Shown here in pieces: positions 33,618 through 42,459 of a DNA stretch of 64,000 nucleotides. Position numbers and translations under genes: made by a program. The stretch is from DASYVD01 sp050693035 (lineage in GTDB: Bacteria; Actinomycetota; UBA4738; CALAEC01), in the NCBI GenBank assembly GCA_050693035.1, contig JBOGWB010000009.1:1-64000 (forward strand). The letters run 5' to 3'. The first letter of the stretch is position 1. Every line of letters begins with the position of its first letter. A model generated the notes under the pieces. It had not been told where the DNA came from. It saw nothing but the letters and a program-made list of their open reading frames with translations, and did no database searches.

Positions 33618-33791
33618 ATGGCTCGGTGCCCGGCGTGCGAATCGGTTCGAATCGTGATCGTGGTGAGTCCTGGCCGTCGGGCCTTCTGCGCACGCTGCGG
33701 CACCCGGTGGGTACAGGACGGCAGCCATCAGCGGAACATCAAGCGTCTGACCCGGCTGCCCTTCGACCCGACCACGGCCACACCCGCCTGA
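33618..33791 (+). CDS. Small zinc-ribbon protein
   Basis: A 57-residue protein with two CxxC knuckles (CPAC at residues 4-7 and CARC at 24-27), the spacing of a zinc ribbon, followed by a short basic tail. ATG 33618 has an AAAGGAG ribosome site. It is preceded by a SigB-type promoter, so it is probably a general-stress gene. No function is known. Confidence 0.75.
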   Translation: MARCPACESVRIVIVVSPGRRAFCARCGTRWVQDGSHQRNIKRLTRLPFDPTTATPA

Positions 33792-33934
33792 GCCGCGCCG
33801 GTCTCGTCCTCCGCCCTCCGCGCGCGACGTTTGGGTCGCGCTCGCCACGGGCAGACCGAAGCATGAGCCGGTCCACGACCGGCTGAGCCCACCTCTCTTC
33901 AGCGAGACCGGGCGGGGACGAGGTGGGCCGAGGC

Positions 33935-33940
33935 TACAAT
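33935..33940 (+). promoter_or_regulatory. Leaderless-type -10 box (TACAAT) of the cyanophycinase gene
   Basis: TACAAT ends six bases before ATG 33947; transcription is predicted to start at the ATG. Confidence 0.55.
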
Positions 33941-33946
33941 GGGCTC

Positions 33947-34843
33947 ATGCAGGACACTCCCGAGCGCTCCGCCGGAAGCCGAACCCATGGGATGCAGGGC
34001 CCGGTCATGCTCATCGGCGGAGCGGAGGACAGGCGCAAGGAACGTCACATCCTGGCCAGGTTCGTGGAGCTCGCGGGGGGCGCTGACGCGCACATCGCGG
34101 TCATCGGGACGGCTTCCTCGCTCGGTGACCGGGCCACGGCGGGCTACGGGGAGCTGTTCACGGCCCTGGGCGCCGGGAGGGTCACCGGTCTTCGCCCCAT
34201 CTCCCGAGAGGACTCGGCCGACCCTCAGGCCCTCGGCGTGCTGGGGGAGACCACCGGAGTGTTCCTCACCGGCGGGAACCAGATCCGCCTGACCACCATC
34301 CTGGCGGGAACACGCCTGGGCGACGCGCTGGCCCGGGCACACGACCGCGGAGCTGTCATCGCCGGTACCTCCGCCGGGGCCAGCGCCCTGTCGAGCCACA
34401 TGGTCGCCTTCGGGCGGTCGGGTGGCACACCCAAGCACCGGATGGTCCACATCGCTTCGGGACTCGGGCTCGTTCCGGGGGTCATCGTCGACCAGCATTT
34501 CCAGGAACGGATGCGTCTGGGGCGGCTCCTCGCCGCCGTGGCTTTGTCCCCTTCCCTGGTGGGGATGGGGCTCGACGAAGACACCGCCGCCGTGATCTAT
34601 GCGGACCGGACGCTCGAGGTCATCGGGCGCGGAGCAGTGCTCCTGGTGGACGGGTCGAACGTGGTGACCGACGCCTTCGAGGCCAAGGGCCACCGGCCGA
34701 TGCTCGTGTCCGGAGCGGTCGTGCACTCTCTGCCCACCGGGTCGTGGTTCGACCTCCGCTCGCGGACCCTGATCTCGGCCCCTCGAGGGCGAGTCGAGCC
34801 ACCGCAGGAGGCCCTCCCGGCGGAGCGGGAGGCCTCGGAGTGA
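33947..34843 (+). CDS. cphB: Cyanophycinase (S51 serine peptidase)
   Basis: A 298-residue peptidase of the S51 family that cuts cyanophycin into beta-Asp-Arg dipeptides. It shows LIGGAEDR, VFLTGGNQIRLT, and the nucleophile elbow AGTSAGASALS with the catalytic serine. VDQHFQERMRLGRLL is conserved too. No signal peptide, so the substrate is intracellular. The start is fixed by the TACAAT box. It overlaps cphA by four bases (GTGA). Confidence 0.93.
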   Translation: MQDTPERSAGSRTHGMQGPVMLIGGAEDRRKERHILARFVELAGGADAHIAVIGTASSLGDRATAGYGELFTALGAGRVTGLRPISREDSADPQALGVLGETTGVFLTGGNQIRLTTILAGTRLGDALARAHDRGAVIAGTSAGASALSSHMVAFGRSGGTPKHRMVHIASGLGLVPGVIVDQHFQERMRLGRLLAAVALSPSLVGMGLDEDTAAVIYADRTLEVIGRGAVLLVDGSNVVTDAFEAKGHRPMLVSGAVVHSLPTGSWFDLRSRTLISAPRGRVEPPQEALPAEREASE

Positions 34844-37635
34844 CCGCGGAGAAGAAGAAGACCTCCAAGAAGCCGCCCCCGCAGCCAAGCCTCAAGATCC
34901 TCCAGTCCCAGGTCTTCCGGGGACCGAACTACTACTCGTACGACCCCAGCATCCGTCTGTTGGTGGATCTGGGAAGCCTGGAGCACTGGCCGTCGGATTC
35001 GCTGCCCGGGTTCAACGAGGGGCTGCTCGAGATGCTCCCCGGGCTCAAGGACCACACGTGCTCTGTCGGGAAGCGGGGGGGATTCCTCCAGCGCCTGGAG
35101 GACGGGACGTGGCTGGGTCACGTCGCCGAGCACGCTGCCTTGGAGCTCCAGCGGGAGACCGGTTCGCACGTGTACCGAGGCAAGACCCGGGGGGCGGGGC
35201 CGCCGGGGCGCTACAACGTGATCTACGGCTACAGCGAGGAGCAGGTCGGCCTGGCGGCGGGAAAGCTCGCCGTACGGCTCGTCAACCACCTCGTTCAAGC
35301 CGACCAGGACTTCGACTTCCTCGTTGAGCTCGAGGCGCTGATCCGGCTGGCGGAGCGCAGGGCGTTCGGCCCCTCGACCCAGGCGATCATCGACGAGGCG
35401 GCGGCGCGGGACATCCCCTACATCCGGCTGAACGAGCAGTCGTTCGTGCAGCTGGGACAGGGAGCGTATCAGCGGCGGATCCGGGCCACCATGACGTCGC
35501 TCACCCCCGCGCTTGCGGTGGACATCGCGGGCGACAAGAAGCTGACGAACCAGCTGCTCGCGTCGGCGGGCCTGCCAACGCCTCGGAGCGAGACGGTTCG
35601 GTCCGAGGACGAAGCGGTGGCGGCGGCTCGCCGGATCGGCTTCCCCGTCGTCGTCAAGCCCCTCGACGGCAACCATGGCCGCGGAGTGAGCCTGGACGTG
35701 CGCATCGAACGCGACGCGCGGAAGGGCTTCAAACGAGCCCGGGACGAGTCGCGTCGGGGGATCGTCGTGGTGGAGAGCTTCGTCCAGGGGAACGACTACC
35801 GGGTGCTGGTGATCGGAGGGCGGATGGTGGCCATCGCCCAGCGCGTTCCCGCCCACGTGACCGGCGATGGCAAGCGGACCGTTGCCGAGCTCGTCGAAGC
35901 CACGAACCAGGACCCGCGCCGCGGCATCGGACACGAGAAGGTCCTCACCAAGATCAAGATCGACGATGCCGCGATCGAGCTTCTGAAGAAGCAGGGGTAC
36001 GCGCTGGACGATGTCCCCGAGGAAGGGGCCGTCGTGAACCTGGCCGCCACCGGCAACATGTCGACCGGTGGGATCTCGATCGACCGCACCTTCGAGGCCC
36101 ACGAGGAGAACGTCGAGATCGCCGAGGAGGCGGCCCGCGTCGTCGGCCTCGACGTCGCGGGGATCGACTTCCTGACTCCCGACATCTCCCAGCCCGTGCG
36201 GGAGACCGGAGGGGCGATCGTCGAGGTGAACGCGGCCCCGGGGTTCCGCATGCACACCCACCCGACCGAGGGAGAGCCGCAGTACGTGGCGAACCCGGTG
36301 ATCGATCTGCTGTTCCCCCAGGGCACCCCGTCGCGGATCCCGATCATCGCGGTCACCGGGTCGAATGGGAAGACGACGACCGTGCGGATGATCTCCCACA
36401 TCTTCAAGAACATGGGCCGCCGGGTGGGGATGACATCGACCGACGGCATCTACATCGACGAGCGTCTGGTCAAGAGAGCCGACGCCAGCGGACCTCGATC
36501 CTCCCAGATGGTTCTCCAGAACCCCCGGGTGGACTTCGCCGTGTTCGAGATCGCCCGCGGGGGCATCCTCCGAGAGGGTCTGGGGTACGAGCGGAACGAC
36601 ATCGCGGTCGTGTTGAACGTCACCGGCGACCACCTCGGCCTCAAGGAGATCGATTCGCTCGAGCAGCTCGCCGCGGTAAAGCGGGTGATCGTCGAGGCCG
36701 TCCCACGCGACGGGTACGCCGTGCTCAACGCGGACGACCCCCTGGTGGCCGAGATGCGGAAGCACTGCTCCGGCACGGTGATCCTGTTCTCGATGCAGGA
36801 GAAGAACGATCTGGTGGAGCGATGGGTCCGCCGGGGCCGCAAGGCCGTGGTTCTCCAGCATGAAGAACGAGGGGAGACGATCGTCATCCGGGACGGGCCC
36901 AAGCGCGTCATGCCGGTGGCGTGGACGCGGCTCCTTCCGGTGACCTTCGAGGGTCGGGCTCGCATGAACGTGCAGAACGCGCTGGCGGCCACGGCCGCCG
37001 CGCACGCAGCCGGCGCGCACCTGCACGACATCCGCCAGGGATTGCGGAGCTTCAGCCCATCCATGTACCAGTCGCCCGGACGTTTGAACCTCGTGGAGAT
37101 CGGCGGGATCAAGATCCTCCTCGACTACGCGCACAATCCGCACGGGCTCGCCACGGTGGGTGACTTCGTCGAGCGGATGACGGCACCGGCCGGTCCCGGC
37201 ATCACCTCCTGGTCGGCGAACATCCGGCTCGCGGTGATCGCCACTCCGGGCGATCGGCGCGACGACGACATCCGCGAGCTGGGCCGGGTGGCGGCTCGGT
37301 ACTTCGACGACATCATCATCCGGGAGGACGATCACCCCCGCGGGCGCAAACGAGGCGACGCCGCAGAGCTCGTCATGGAGGGGGTGCGGGAAGCGATGCG
37401 CAAGGGTGCCAGGGCAGGGAACGTCGAGATCGTGGTGGAGGAACCGGCGGCGGTTCGCCGGGCCCTGTACCGGAGCCGACCGGGCGACCTCGTGGTGCTG
37501 TGCATCGATCACCCCGAGCGTGTCTGGCGGGCACTCGACTCCTTGCGGATCCGAGGTTCCGACCCATCGGCTTCCGAGGGCGACGGACAGCCGGCCGAGG
37601 GCATCAGTCTCCTGGAGCTCGACCAGCTCAGGTAG
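34840..37635 (+). CDS. cphA: Cyanophycin synthetase
   Basis: A 931-residue enzyme that polymerises aspartate and arginine into cyanophycin using ATP. An N-terminal CphA domain (about 15-180, VFRGPNYYSYDPSIRLLVDLG) is followed by an ATP-grasp domain (about 220-490, GFPVVVKPLDGNHGRGVSLDV) that adds arginine or aspartate, and a Mur-ligase domain with P-loop VTGSNGKTTTVRM (about 505-517) and C-terminal LLDYAHNPHG. All active-site landmarks of a functional CphA are present. Coupled to cyanophycinase. The length fits typical CphA (about 870-930). Confidence 0.95.
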   Translation: MTAEKKKTSKKPPPQPSLKILQSQVFRGPNYYSYDPSIRLLVDLGSLEHWPSDSLPGFNEGLLEMLPGLKDHTCSVGKRGGFLQRLEDGTWLGHVAEHAALELQRETGSHVYRGKTRGAGPPGRYNVIYGYSEEQVGLAAGKLAVRLVNHLVQADQDFDFLVELEALIRLAERRAFGPSTQAIIDEAAARDIPYIRLNEQSFVQLGQGAYQRRIRATMTSLTPALAVDIAGDKKLTNQLLASAGLPTPRSETVRSEDEAVAAARRIGFPVVVKPLDGNHGRGVSLDVRIERDARKGFKRARDESRRGIVVVESFVQGNDYRVLVIGGRMVAIAQRVPAHVTGDGKRTVAELVEATNQDPRRGIGHEKVLTKIKIDDAAIELLKKQGYALDDVPEEGAVVNLAATGNMSTGGISIDRTFEAHEENVEIAEEAARVVGLDVAGIDFLTPDISQPVRETGGAIVEVNAAPGFRMHTHPTEGEPQYVANPVIDLLFPQGTPSRIPIIAVTGSNGKTTTVRMISHIFKNMGRRVGMTSTDGIYIDERLVKRADASGPRSSQMVLQNPRVDFAVFEIARGGILREGLGYERNDIAVVLNVTGDHLGLKEIDSLEQLAAVKRVIVEAVPRDGYAVLNADDPLVAEMRKHCSGTVILFSMQEKNDLVERWVRRGRKAVVLQHEERGETIVIRDGPKRVMPVAWTRLLPVTFEGRARMNVQNALAATAAAHAAGAHLHDIRQGLRSFSPSMYQSPGRLNLVEIGGIKILLDYAHNPHGLATVGDFVERMTAPAGPGITSWSANIRLAVIATPGDRRDDDIRELGRVAARYFDDIIIREDDHPRGRKRGDAAELVMEGVREAMRKGARAGNVEIVVEEPAAVRRALYRSRPGDLVVLCIDHPERVWRALDSLRIRGSDPSASEGDGQPAEGISLLELDQLR

Positions 37636-39337
37636 GGGCTCTCGCCGCGCGGGCCAGCTCGCGGACCCGGTCCGGCCCGGCCCGCCGGCCACCCCGTTCG
37701 TCGAGCAGCGCGAAGATCTCCCATCGCTGGCTCAGCGCGGCCACCGAGACCACGTCGCCGGGCGAAGACATCTCCAGCATCCATTCCAGGGAGTGGAGCT
37801 CGTCGGGGAAGACCTGCACATCGGCGGCCCCTCCGTCAATCGCCCCATCTCGAAGGTCGCCCACGATCTCCTCGGGGTCCTCGCCTCTCAGGTACCGCCT
37901 CAGCTCCGTTATCACCACGTGCTCGACGCCTCGGGCGGCGACGTATCCGATACCGCGCCGGATCTCCCGGCTCCGGTCGCCCGCCGCGCAGATCGTCACC
38001 CAGATCTCTCTTCCCGGGGGCCGGAGCCCACGGCAAATCTCGACCAGCCCGCGCATCCCCTCCTCGTTGTGCGCGTAGTCGATGACCACCACGCGCCGGT
38101 CGAGCTCGAACACATTGGCTCGGCCGGGGTTTCGCTCCTGGTCCGGTAGGAACGTCCGGAGCCCCTGGACCACCTCGTCCTCAGACATGCCGACGCCGAG
38201 TGCGGCCGCCGCGGCGGCCATGGCGTTCTGCACGTGATGGCTGGCCACACCGGCCAGGGTGGCCGGCACGTCCTCCAGCGGTACGAGTGCCCGGACGCTC
38301 ATCCCGCGATCCACGACGACCATCGACCCCTCCAGCACAGTCAGGGCCCGGCCACGTTCGGTGATCGCCCACCGGATCGCGGGGTGGTCCGCGTCCATGG
38401 TGAAGAGGAAGGGCCGCCCGGTCATGCCCCGCCGCATCGCCAGGACCCGGGGGTCGTCGGCGTTCAGGACGTCCCAGCCCTCCGGCTTCGTGATCCTGGT
38501 GATGGCCGCCTTGACGTCGGCGAGCTGGTCCAGCGTCCTGATCCCGTGGAGACCGATGTGGTCAGCGGAGACGTTGGTGACCACCGCCACGTCGTTGTGG
38601 GGCGCCCCGATCCCCCGCAGGAGGATCCCTCCCCGCGCCGTCTCGAGCACCACGAGCTCCACGCCGGGCTGCGAGAGCGCCATCCGGGCCCCCAGGAACC
38701 CCGAGTAGTCACCCTCCTCCACGAGCTTCCCTTCCAGGAACACTCCATCCGTCGAGGTGTAGGAGACGGTGCGTCCGGCCGTCTGGCCGATGTGCGCGAG
38801 CAACCGGACCGTCGTCGTCTTACCGTTGGTTCCGGTGATCGCCACGATCGGGACGGTGGGCGTCGGGAGGTCGGGGAGATCGCCGGGCTCCACCCGACGC
38901 AGCCGTCCGGCAGCCTCCTCCACGAGTCGGTCCAACGCCGTCGGGTCCGCGCCGACCGATCCGGCCAGCTGTGCAACCTCCCGCCCCAGGGATTCCGCAT
39001 GTGTACGGCGGCGCCAGGGGAAGGCCACCACGACCTGGTCCGGCTCCGGGCCCGGCCGTGCCCGAACGGCCAGGCGCGTGCCCGTTGCCCGCGCCAGGCC
39101 CCGGGTGAGATGCGCGCCCACCCGAGCAGCGAACCGCAGGCGCTGTCCCGACCCGGGAAGTCCCGGACGGGGCGAGCCGGGGAGGCCGAGGCCTTCGGCG
39201 ACCCCGGCGGCCCGTTCCTCCGAGAGATCCATCCAGCCGCCGACAGACAGCGTCAGCTTGATGGCGGGGCGGGGGAAGTAGATGTTCGGCCCCTCGAGAA
39301 CCCGCAACTCGACCAGCCGGACGGCTTCCTCGGCCAC
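37628..39337 (-). CDS. Cyanophycin-synthetase-like Mur ligase lacking ATP-grasp domain
   Basis: A 569-residue Mur-ligase protein. The first 40 residues (LVELRVLEGPNIYFPRPAIKLTLSVGG) resemble the N-terminus of CphA. Instead of the ATP-grasp domain only about 110 residues follow before the P-loop ITGTNGKTTTVRLL. The rest parallels the CphA Mur-ligase: TSTDGVFLEG, VLETARGGILLRGIG, VTNVSADHIGLHGI and VIDYAHNEEG. It may act on one of the two amino acids or on a dipeptide; the substrate is unknown. The 3' end overlaps cphA by eight bases on the opposite strand. A TATAGT box lies ten bases before the GTG. Confidence 0.82.
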   Translation of the reverse strand: MAEEAVRLVELRVLEGPNIYFPRPAIKLTLSVGGWMDLSEERAAGVAEGLGLPGSPRPGLPGSGQRLRFAARVGAHLTRGLARATGTRLAVRARPGPEPDQVVVAFPWRRRTHAESLGREVAQLAGSVGADPTALDRLVEEAAGRLRRVEPGDLPDLPTPTVPIVAITGTNGKTTTVRLLAHIGQTAGRTVSYTSTDGVFLEGKLVEEGDYSGFLGARMALSQPGVELVVLETARGGILLRGIGAPHNDVAVVTNVSADHIGLHGIRTLDQLADVKAAITRITKPEGWDVLNADDPRVLAMRRGMTGRPFLFTMDADHPAIRWAITERGRALTVLEGSMVVVDRGMSVRALVPLEDVPATLAGVASHHVQNAMAAAAAALGVGMSEDEVVQGLRTFLPDQERNPGRANVFELDRRVVVIDYAHNEEGMRGLVEICRGLRPPGREIWVTICAAGDRSREIRRGIGYVAARGVEHVVITELRRYLRGEDPEEIVGDLRDGAIDGGAADVQVFPDELHSLEWMLEMSSPGDVVSVAALSQRWEIFALLDERGGRRAGPDRVRELARAARAPT

Positions 39338-39371
39338 GTCGAACCCGACTATACGACGGGGATACGCCGGT

Positions 39372-40556
39372 TCACGGTGGCGGTTGGAACGCGGTCCGCA
39401 CCTTCGCCATCAGATCCGCGAGCAGGCTCACCCGGGGAACCACGCTCTCCACGTCCAGCCATTCCTCGGGGCTGTGCTCCCGGCCGCCAACCGGCCCGAG
39501 ACCGTCGAGGGTGGGAACCCCCGCCGCGGCGGTCGTGTTGGCGTCGGAGGCGCCCCCCGTCGCCGCGTCGCGCAGGTCGAAGCCGAGGGCATCGGCGGTC
39601 TCGCGAGCCATGCGGACCAGCCGCTCGGTGGCCTCCGTCTTCTCCATCGGACGATGCCACGCGGAGAGGGTGAAAGCGGAGGAGGTGCCGTCGAAGGTGG
39701 CCTCCTCGGCGATCCGCCGAACCTCCGCCTCGGCTGCGCCCAGGCTGCGTTCGTCCGGACCCCGGATGTCGACGGCGAGCATGCACCGCTCCGCCACGAC
39801 GTTCGGGCGGGTCCCTCCCTCGACGACGCCGACGTTCACGGTGACCCCGGGCCACCGCCCGTTCAGCGCGTGGAGAGCCAGGATCTTGTGCGCCGCTTCG
39901 AGCACCGCGCTCCTCCCCCGTTCGGGCTCCACGCCCGCGTGCGCCGCCCGCCCGACCACCTCGACGCGGGCGTCGGAGACGCCTTTCCGGGCCGATACGA
40001 TGTCGCCGTTCTCGCGAGCCGCTTCGAGCACGAACGCCACGTCCGCCTCGCCGGCGAGGTCGCGGATGAGCGGACCGGAGAACGGCGAGCCGATCTCCTC
40101 GTCGGGGTTACAGACGTAGGTGACCGAGCCGAACGGAAGGGATCCGAGCTCGTGGAGCGCCTCGACGGCGAAGAATCCCGCCAGCAGCCCGCCCTTCATG
40201 TCCGAGACCCCGGGCCCGAACGCCTTCCCGTCCTCCACCCGGAACGGCCGCTCGGACGCCGTTCCGTCAGGGAACACCGTGTCGGTGTGGCCGATGATCA
40301 GGAGGCGGGGGCCCCCGTCGCCGGCGAGCGTCCCGATGACGATGTCTCCCAGCCTCAGCTCACCCGGCCCGGGCTGGTGGGCCCGCCGCTCCACCTTCCA
40401 ACCGGTGGAGCGGAACCGTTCCTCGCACATGTCGGCCACCCGGTTCACCCCATCGGGTGTGTAGGTCCCGCAATCGACGTCCACCATGGCCCGGAGCGCC
40501 TCGAGGTAGTCGTCGGATCGGCGGCTCACCGCCGCCCGGATCGCCTTCGCATCCAT
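39372..40556 (-). CDS. M20 family metallopeptidase (carboxypeptidase G2-like)
   Basis: A 394-residue zinc peptidase. Conserved are GHTDTVFPDG (His, Asp), the bridging Asp in GPGVSDMKGG, DEEIGSPFSG (Glu pair) and a late His in GREHSPEEW. The dimerisation domain starts near 185 with RKGVSDARVEVVGRAAHAG. It is a carboxypeptidase or dipeptidase; next to the cyanophycin genes, a beta-Asp-Arg dipeptidase is a natural hypothesis, since M20-type dipeptidases for cyanophycin breakdown have been described. Leaderless-type start. Confidence 0.88.
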   Translation of the reverse strand: MDAKAIRAAVSRRSDDYLEALRAMVDVDCGTYTPDGVNRVADMCEERFRSTGWKVERRAHQPGPGELRLGDIVIGTLAGDGGPRLLIIGHTDTVFPDGTASERPFRVEDGKAFGPGVSDMKGGLLAGFFAVEALHELGSLPFGSVTYVCNPDEEIGSPFSGPLIRDLAGEADVAFVLEAARENGDIVSARKGVSDARVEVVGRAAHAGVEPERGRSAVLEAAHKILALHALNGRWPGVTVNVGVVEGGTRPNVVAERCMLAVDIRGPDERSLGAAEAEVRRIAEEATFDGTSSAFTLSAWHRPMEKTEATERLVRMARETADALGFDLRDAATGGASDANTTAAAGVPTLDGLGPVGGREHSPEEWLDVESVVPRVSLLADLMAKVRTAFQPPP

Positions 40557-40563
40557 CCGGGCC

Positions 40564-40569
40564 AGTCTA
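40564..40569 (-). promoter_or_regulatory. Leaderless-type -10 box (TAGACT) of the M20 peptidase gene
   Basis: On the minus strand TAGACT ends seven bases before ATG 40556. Confidence 0.5.
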
Positions 40570-40594
40570 TTGCCTTCGGCAGGAGATCCAGCCG

Positions 40595-41428
40595 CTACTC
40601 GGGCACCGCTCGAAGCGAGAGGACCAGGACCCCGGCGATGGCCGCGGCCGAAGCGATGGTGAGATGGAACCCCGTCCTCGGGCGGCCCCGCCGCACGGAG
40701 ACGAAGACGCCGGCGATCAGTACCGCCGCTGCGGCGACGACGATCCACAACAGCGGCGAAGGTGTCCGCGGCGCGCCGCTCGCCACGAGAACGAGGCTCA
40801 ACGCCGCGACCAGGAGCCCGCACGCCGCCAGCAGCGACGCTCCCGGGCCGAGCCGGTGCGGGAGCCCACGCCGTCCGGACGCCCTGTCCGCTTCGAGATC
40901 AGGGAGCACGTTCGTCAGGTGGCCGGCCACGCCCAGGATGGCGGCGGCGGCCACGAGCCACGCGGGCGCCCGGGCGCCCGTGGCCATCCACGCGTACACG
41001 GGGACCAGTCCGAAGGAGACGGCGTAGGGAAGCCAGCTTCCCGCGGTCCGCTTGAGCCCGAGGTTGTAGGTCCACGCCGAAGCCACCGCCGCCCCCATCA
41101 TCACGGCCTCGGGAAGACCGAGGGGAACCGACAGCGCCACTGACGCCGCGAACGCCAGCGCCGCCGCTCGTGAGACCACGGAGCCGGAGACGCTCTGGGC
41201 CACGAGAGGCTTCTCGCGCCGCCCCACCCGCGCATCCTCGAACCGATCCAGGTAGTCGTTCGACCATCCGACCGATGCCTGGCCGGCCGCCGTGGAAGCG
41301 ACGACCCAGGCGACGATGGGCGCTCCAGCGCCGCGCGCCGCCACCAGCGTGGCGACCAGCGCCGTCACGCTCAGGGCGGGGATCGGGTGGGTCGCTGCGA
41401 CCAACCCGGCGATTCGCGTACGGACCAT
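40595..41428 (-). CDS. UbiA-family prenyltransferase (4-hydroxybenzoate/chlorophyll-synthase-like)
   Basis: A 277-residue integral membrane protein with about eight helices. The first Asp-rich motif is SNDYLDRFEDARVGRREKPL and the second, NVLPDLEADRASG, so a prenyl diphosphate is bound through Mg. The aromatic acceptor is unknown; it is distinct from the MenA-like gene at 24691. The start may be GTG 41431 or ATG 41428; a TACCGT box sits eight bases from the GTG. It is divergent from the kelch gene. Confidence 0.85.
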   Translation of the reverse strand: MVRTRIAGLVAATHPIPALSVTALVATLVAARGAGAPIVAWVVASTAAGQASVGWSNDYLDRFEDARVGRREKPLVAQSVSGSVVSRAAALAFAASVALSVPLGLPEAVMMGAAVASAWTYNLGLKRTAGSWLPYAVSFGLVPVYAWMATGARAPAWLVAAAAILGVAGHLTNVLPDLEADRASGRRGLPHRLGPGASLLAACGLLVAALSLVLVASGAPRTPSPLLWIVVAAAAVLIAGVFVSVRRGRPRTGFHLTIASAAAIAGVLVLSLRAVPE

Positions 41429-41466
41429 CACCGGCACGGACGGTAGGACACTCGTCCCCGGAACGC

Positions 41467-41472
41467 TAGGCT
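41467..41472 (+). promoter_or_regulatory. Leaderless-type -10 box (TAGGCT) of the kelch gene
   Basis: TAGGCT ends six bases before GTG 41479. Confidence 0.45.
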
Positions 41473-41478
41473 TCGGGC

Positions 41479-42459
41479 GTGGGCCACCCGGCGCTCCCAC
41501 CGCTCGCTCTCGCACTGGTCCTCGCGTCTGCGTGTACCGCGGAGGAACCGCGGGCGGTGGCCCCCGAGGCCGTCTCGCTCCGCTGGGAGACCCGGTCCCC
41601 GGCCCCGACGGCCCGGACGGAGGTGACCGCCGCGGCCGACGAGGTCCGCATCTTCGTGATGGGAGGGTTCGCCGAGGACGGGAACACCGTTGCCACGGTC
41701 GAGGTCTACGACGCCCAGGCCGACGAGTGGTCGCAAGGCCCGGATCTCCCGGTTGCCGTGAACCACGCCATGTCGGCGGTCCTCGGAGGGACGGTCCATC
41801 TGTTCGGCGGCTACGCGGGGCCCGGACTCTCGAATCCCACCGACCGAGCCTTCGCCCTGCGCGGAAGTCGGTGGATGGAGCTGCCGCCCATGCCGGAGCC
41901 GAGAGCGGCTGCCGGAGCCGCCGCCGCGGCAGGCAGGCTCTACGTCGTGGGCGGGGTCGGGCCGAACGGACTGGCCGACCGGACCCTGGTGTTCGATCCT
42001 TCCGCCGGCCGATGGGCGACCGCGCCGGGGCTCCCCACGCCTCGCGAGCACCTCGGCGTGGCGTCATTCGGGGACAGCCTCTACGCGGTCGGGGGCCGCA
42101 CCGGAGGGATCGGCACCAACCTCCCCGCGGCCGAAGCCTTCGACCCGGAGACGGGTGAGTGGCGACGGCTCCCGGAGATGCCGTCGGCGCGCGGGGGGAT
42201 CGCCGCGGCGACCACCGACAACGGTTTCATCGTCGCCCCCGGAGGGGAGGCCGACCGCGCCATCGATTCGGTGGAGGCGTTCGACGTCGAGTCGGAGCGG
42301 TGGCTGGTTCTCCCGTCCATGCCGACGCCCCGTCACGGTCTGGGGGTCGCCGGGATCGGCGACTCGGTTCACGTCCTCGCCGGCGGGCCGAGTCCCGGGC
42401 TCGCCTTCTCGGCCGCGAACGAGGCGCTCGACCTCGCCCCCCTCCGGGGAGACGAGTGA
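41479..42459 (+). CDS. Kelch-repeat lipoprotein
   Basis: A 326-residue lipoprotein: the lipobox is LASAC (Cys at 19). Six kelch-type repeats follow, each with a double glycine (FVMGGF, HLFGGY, YVVGGV, YAVGGR and so on) and a later W, forming a beta-propeller outside the membrane. The ligand is unknown. It overlaps the TauE gene by four bases (GTGA). Confidence 0.87.
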   Translation: MGHPALPPLALALVLASACTAEEPRAVAPEAVSLRWETRSPAPTARTEVTAAADEVRIFVMGGFAEDGNTVATVEVYDAQADEWSQGPDLPVAVNHAMSAVLGGTVHLFGGYAGPGLSNPTDRAFALRGSRWMELPPMPEPRAAAGAAAAAGRLYVVGGVGPNGLADRTLVFDPSAGRWATAPGLPTPREHLGVASFGDSLYAVGGRTGGIGTNLPAAEAFDPETGEWRRLPEMPSARGGIAAATTDNGFIVAPGGEADRAIDSVEAFDVESERWLVLPSMPTPRHGLGVAGIGDSVHVLAGGPSPGLAFSAANEALDLAPLRGDE

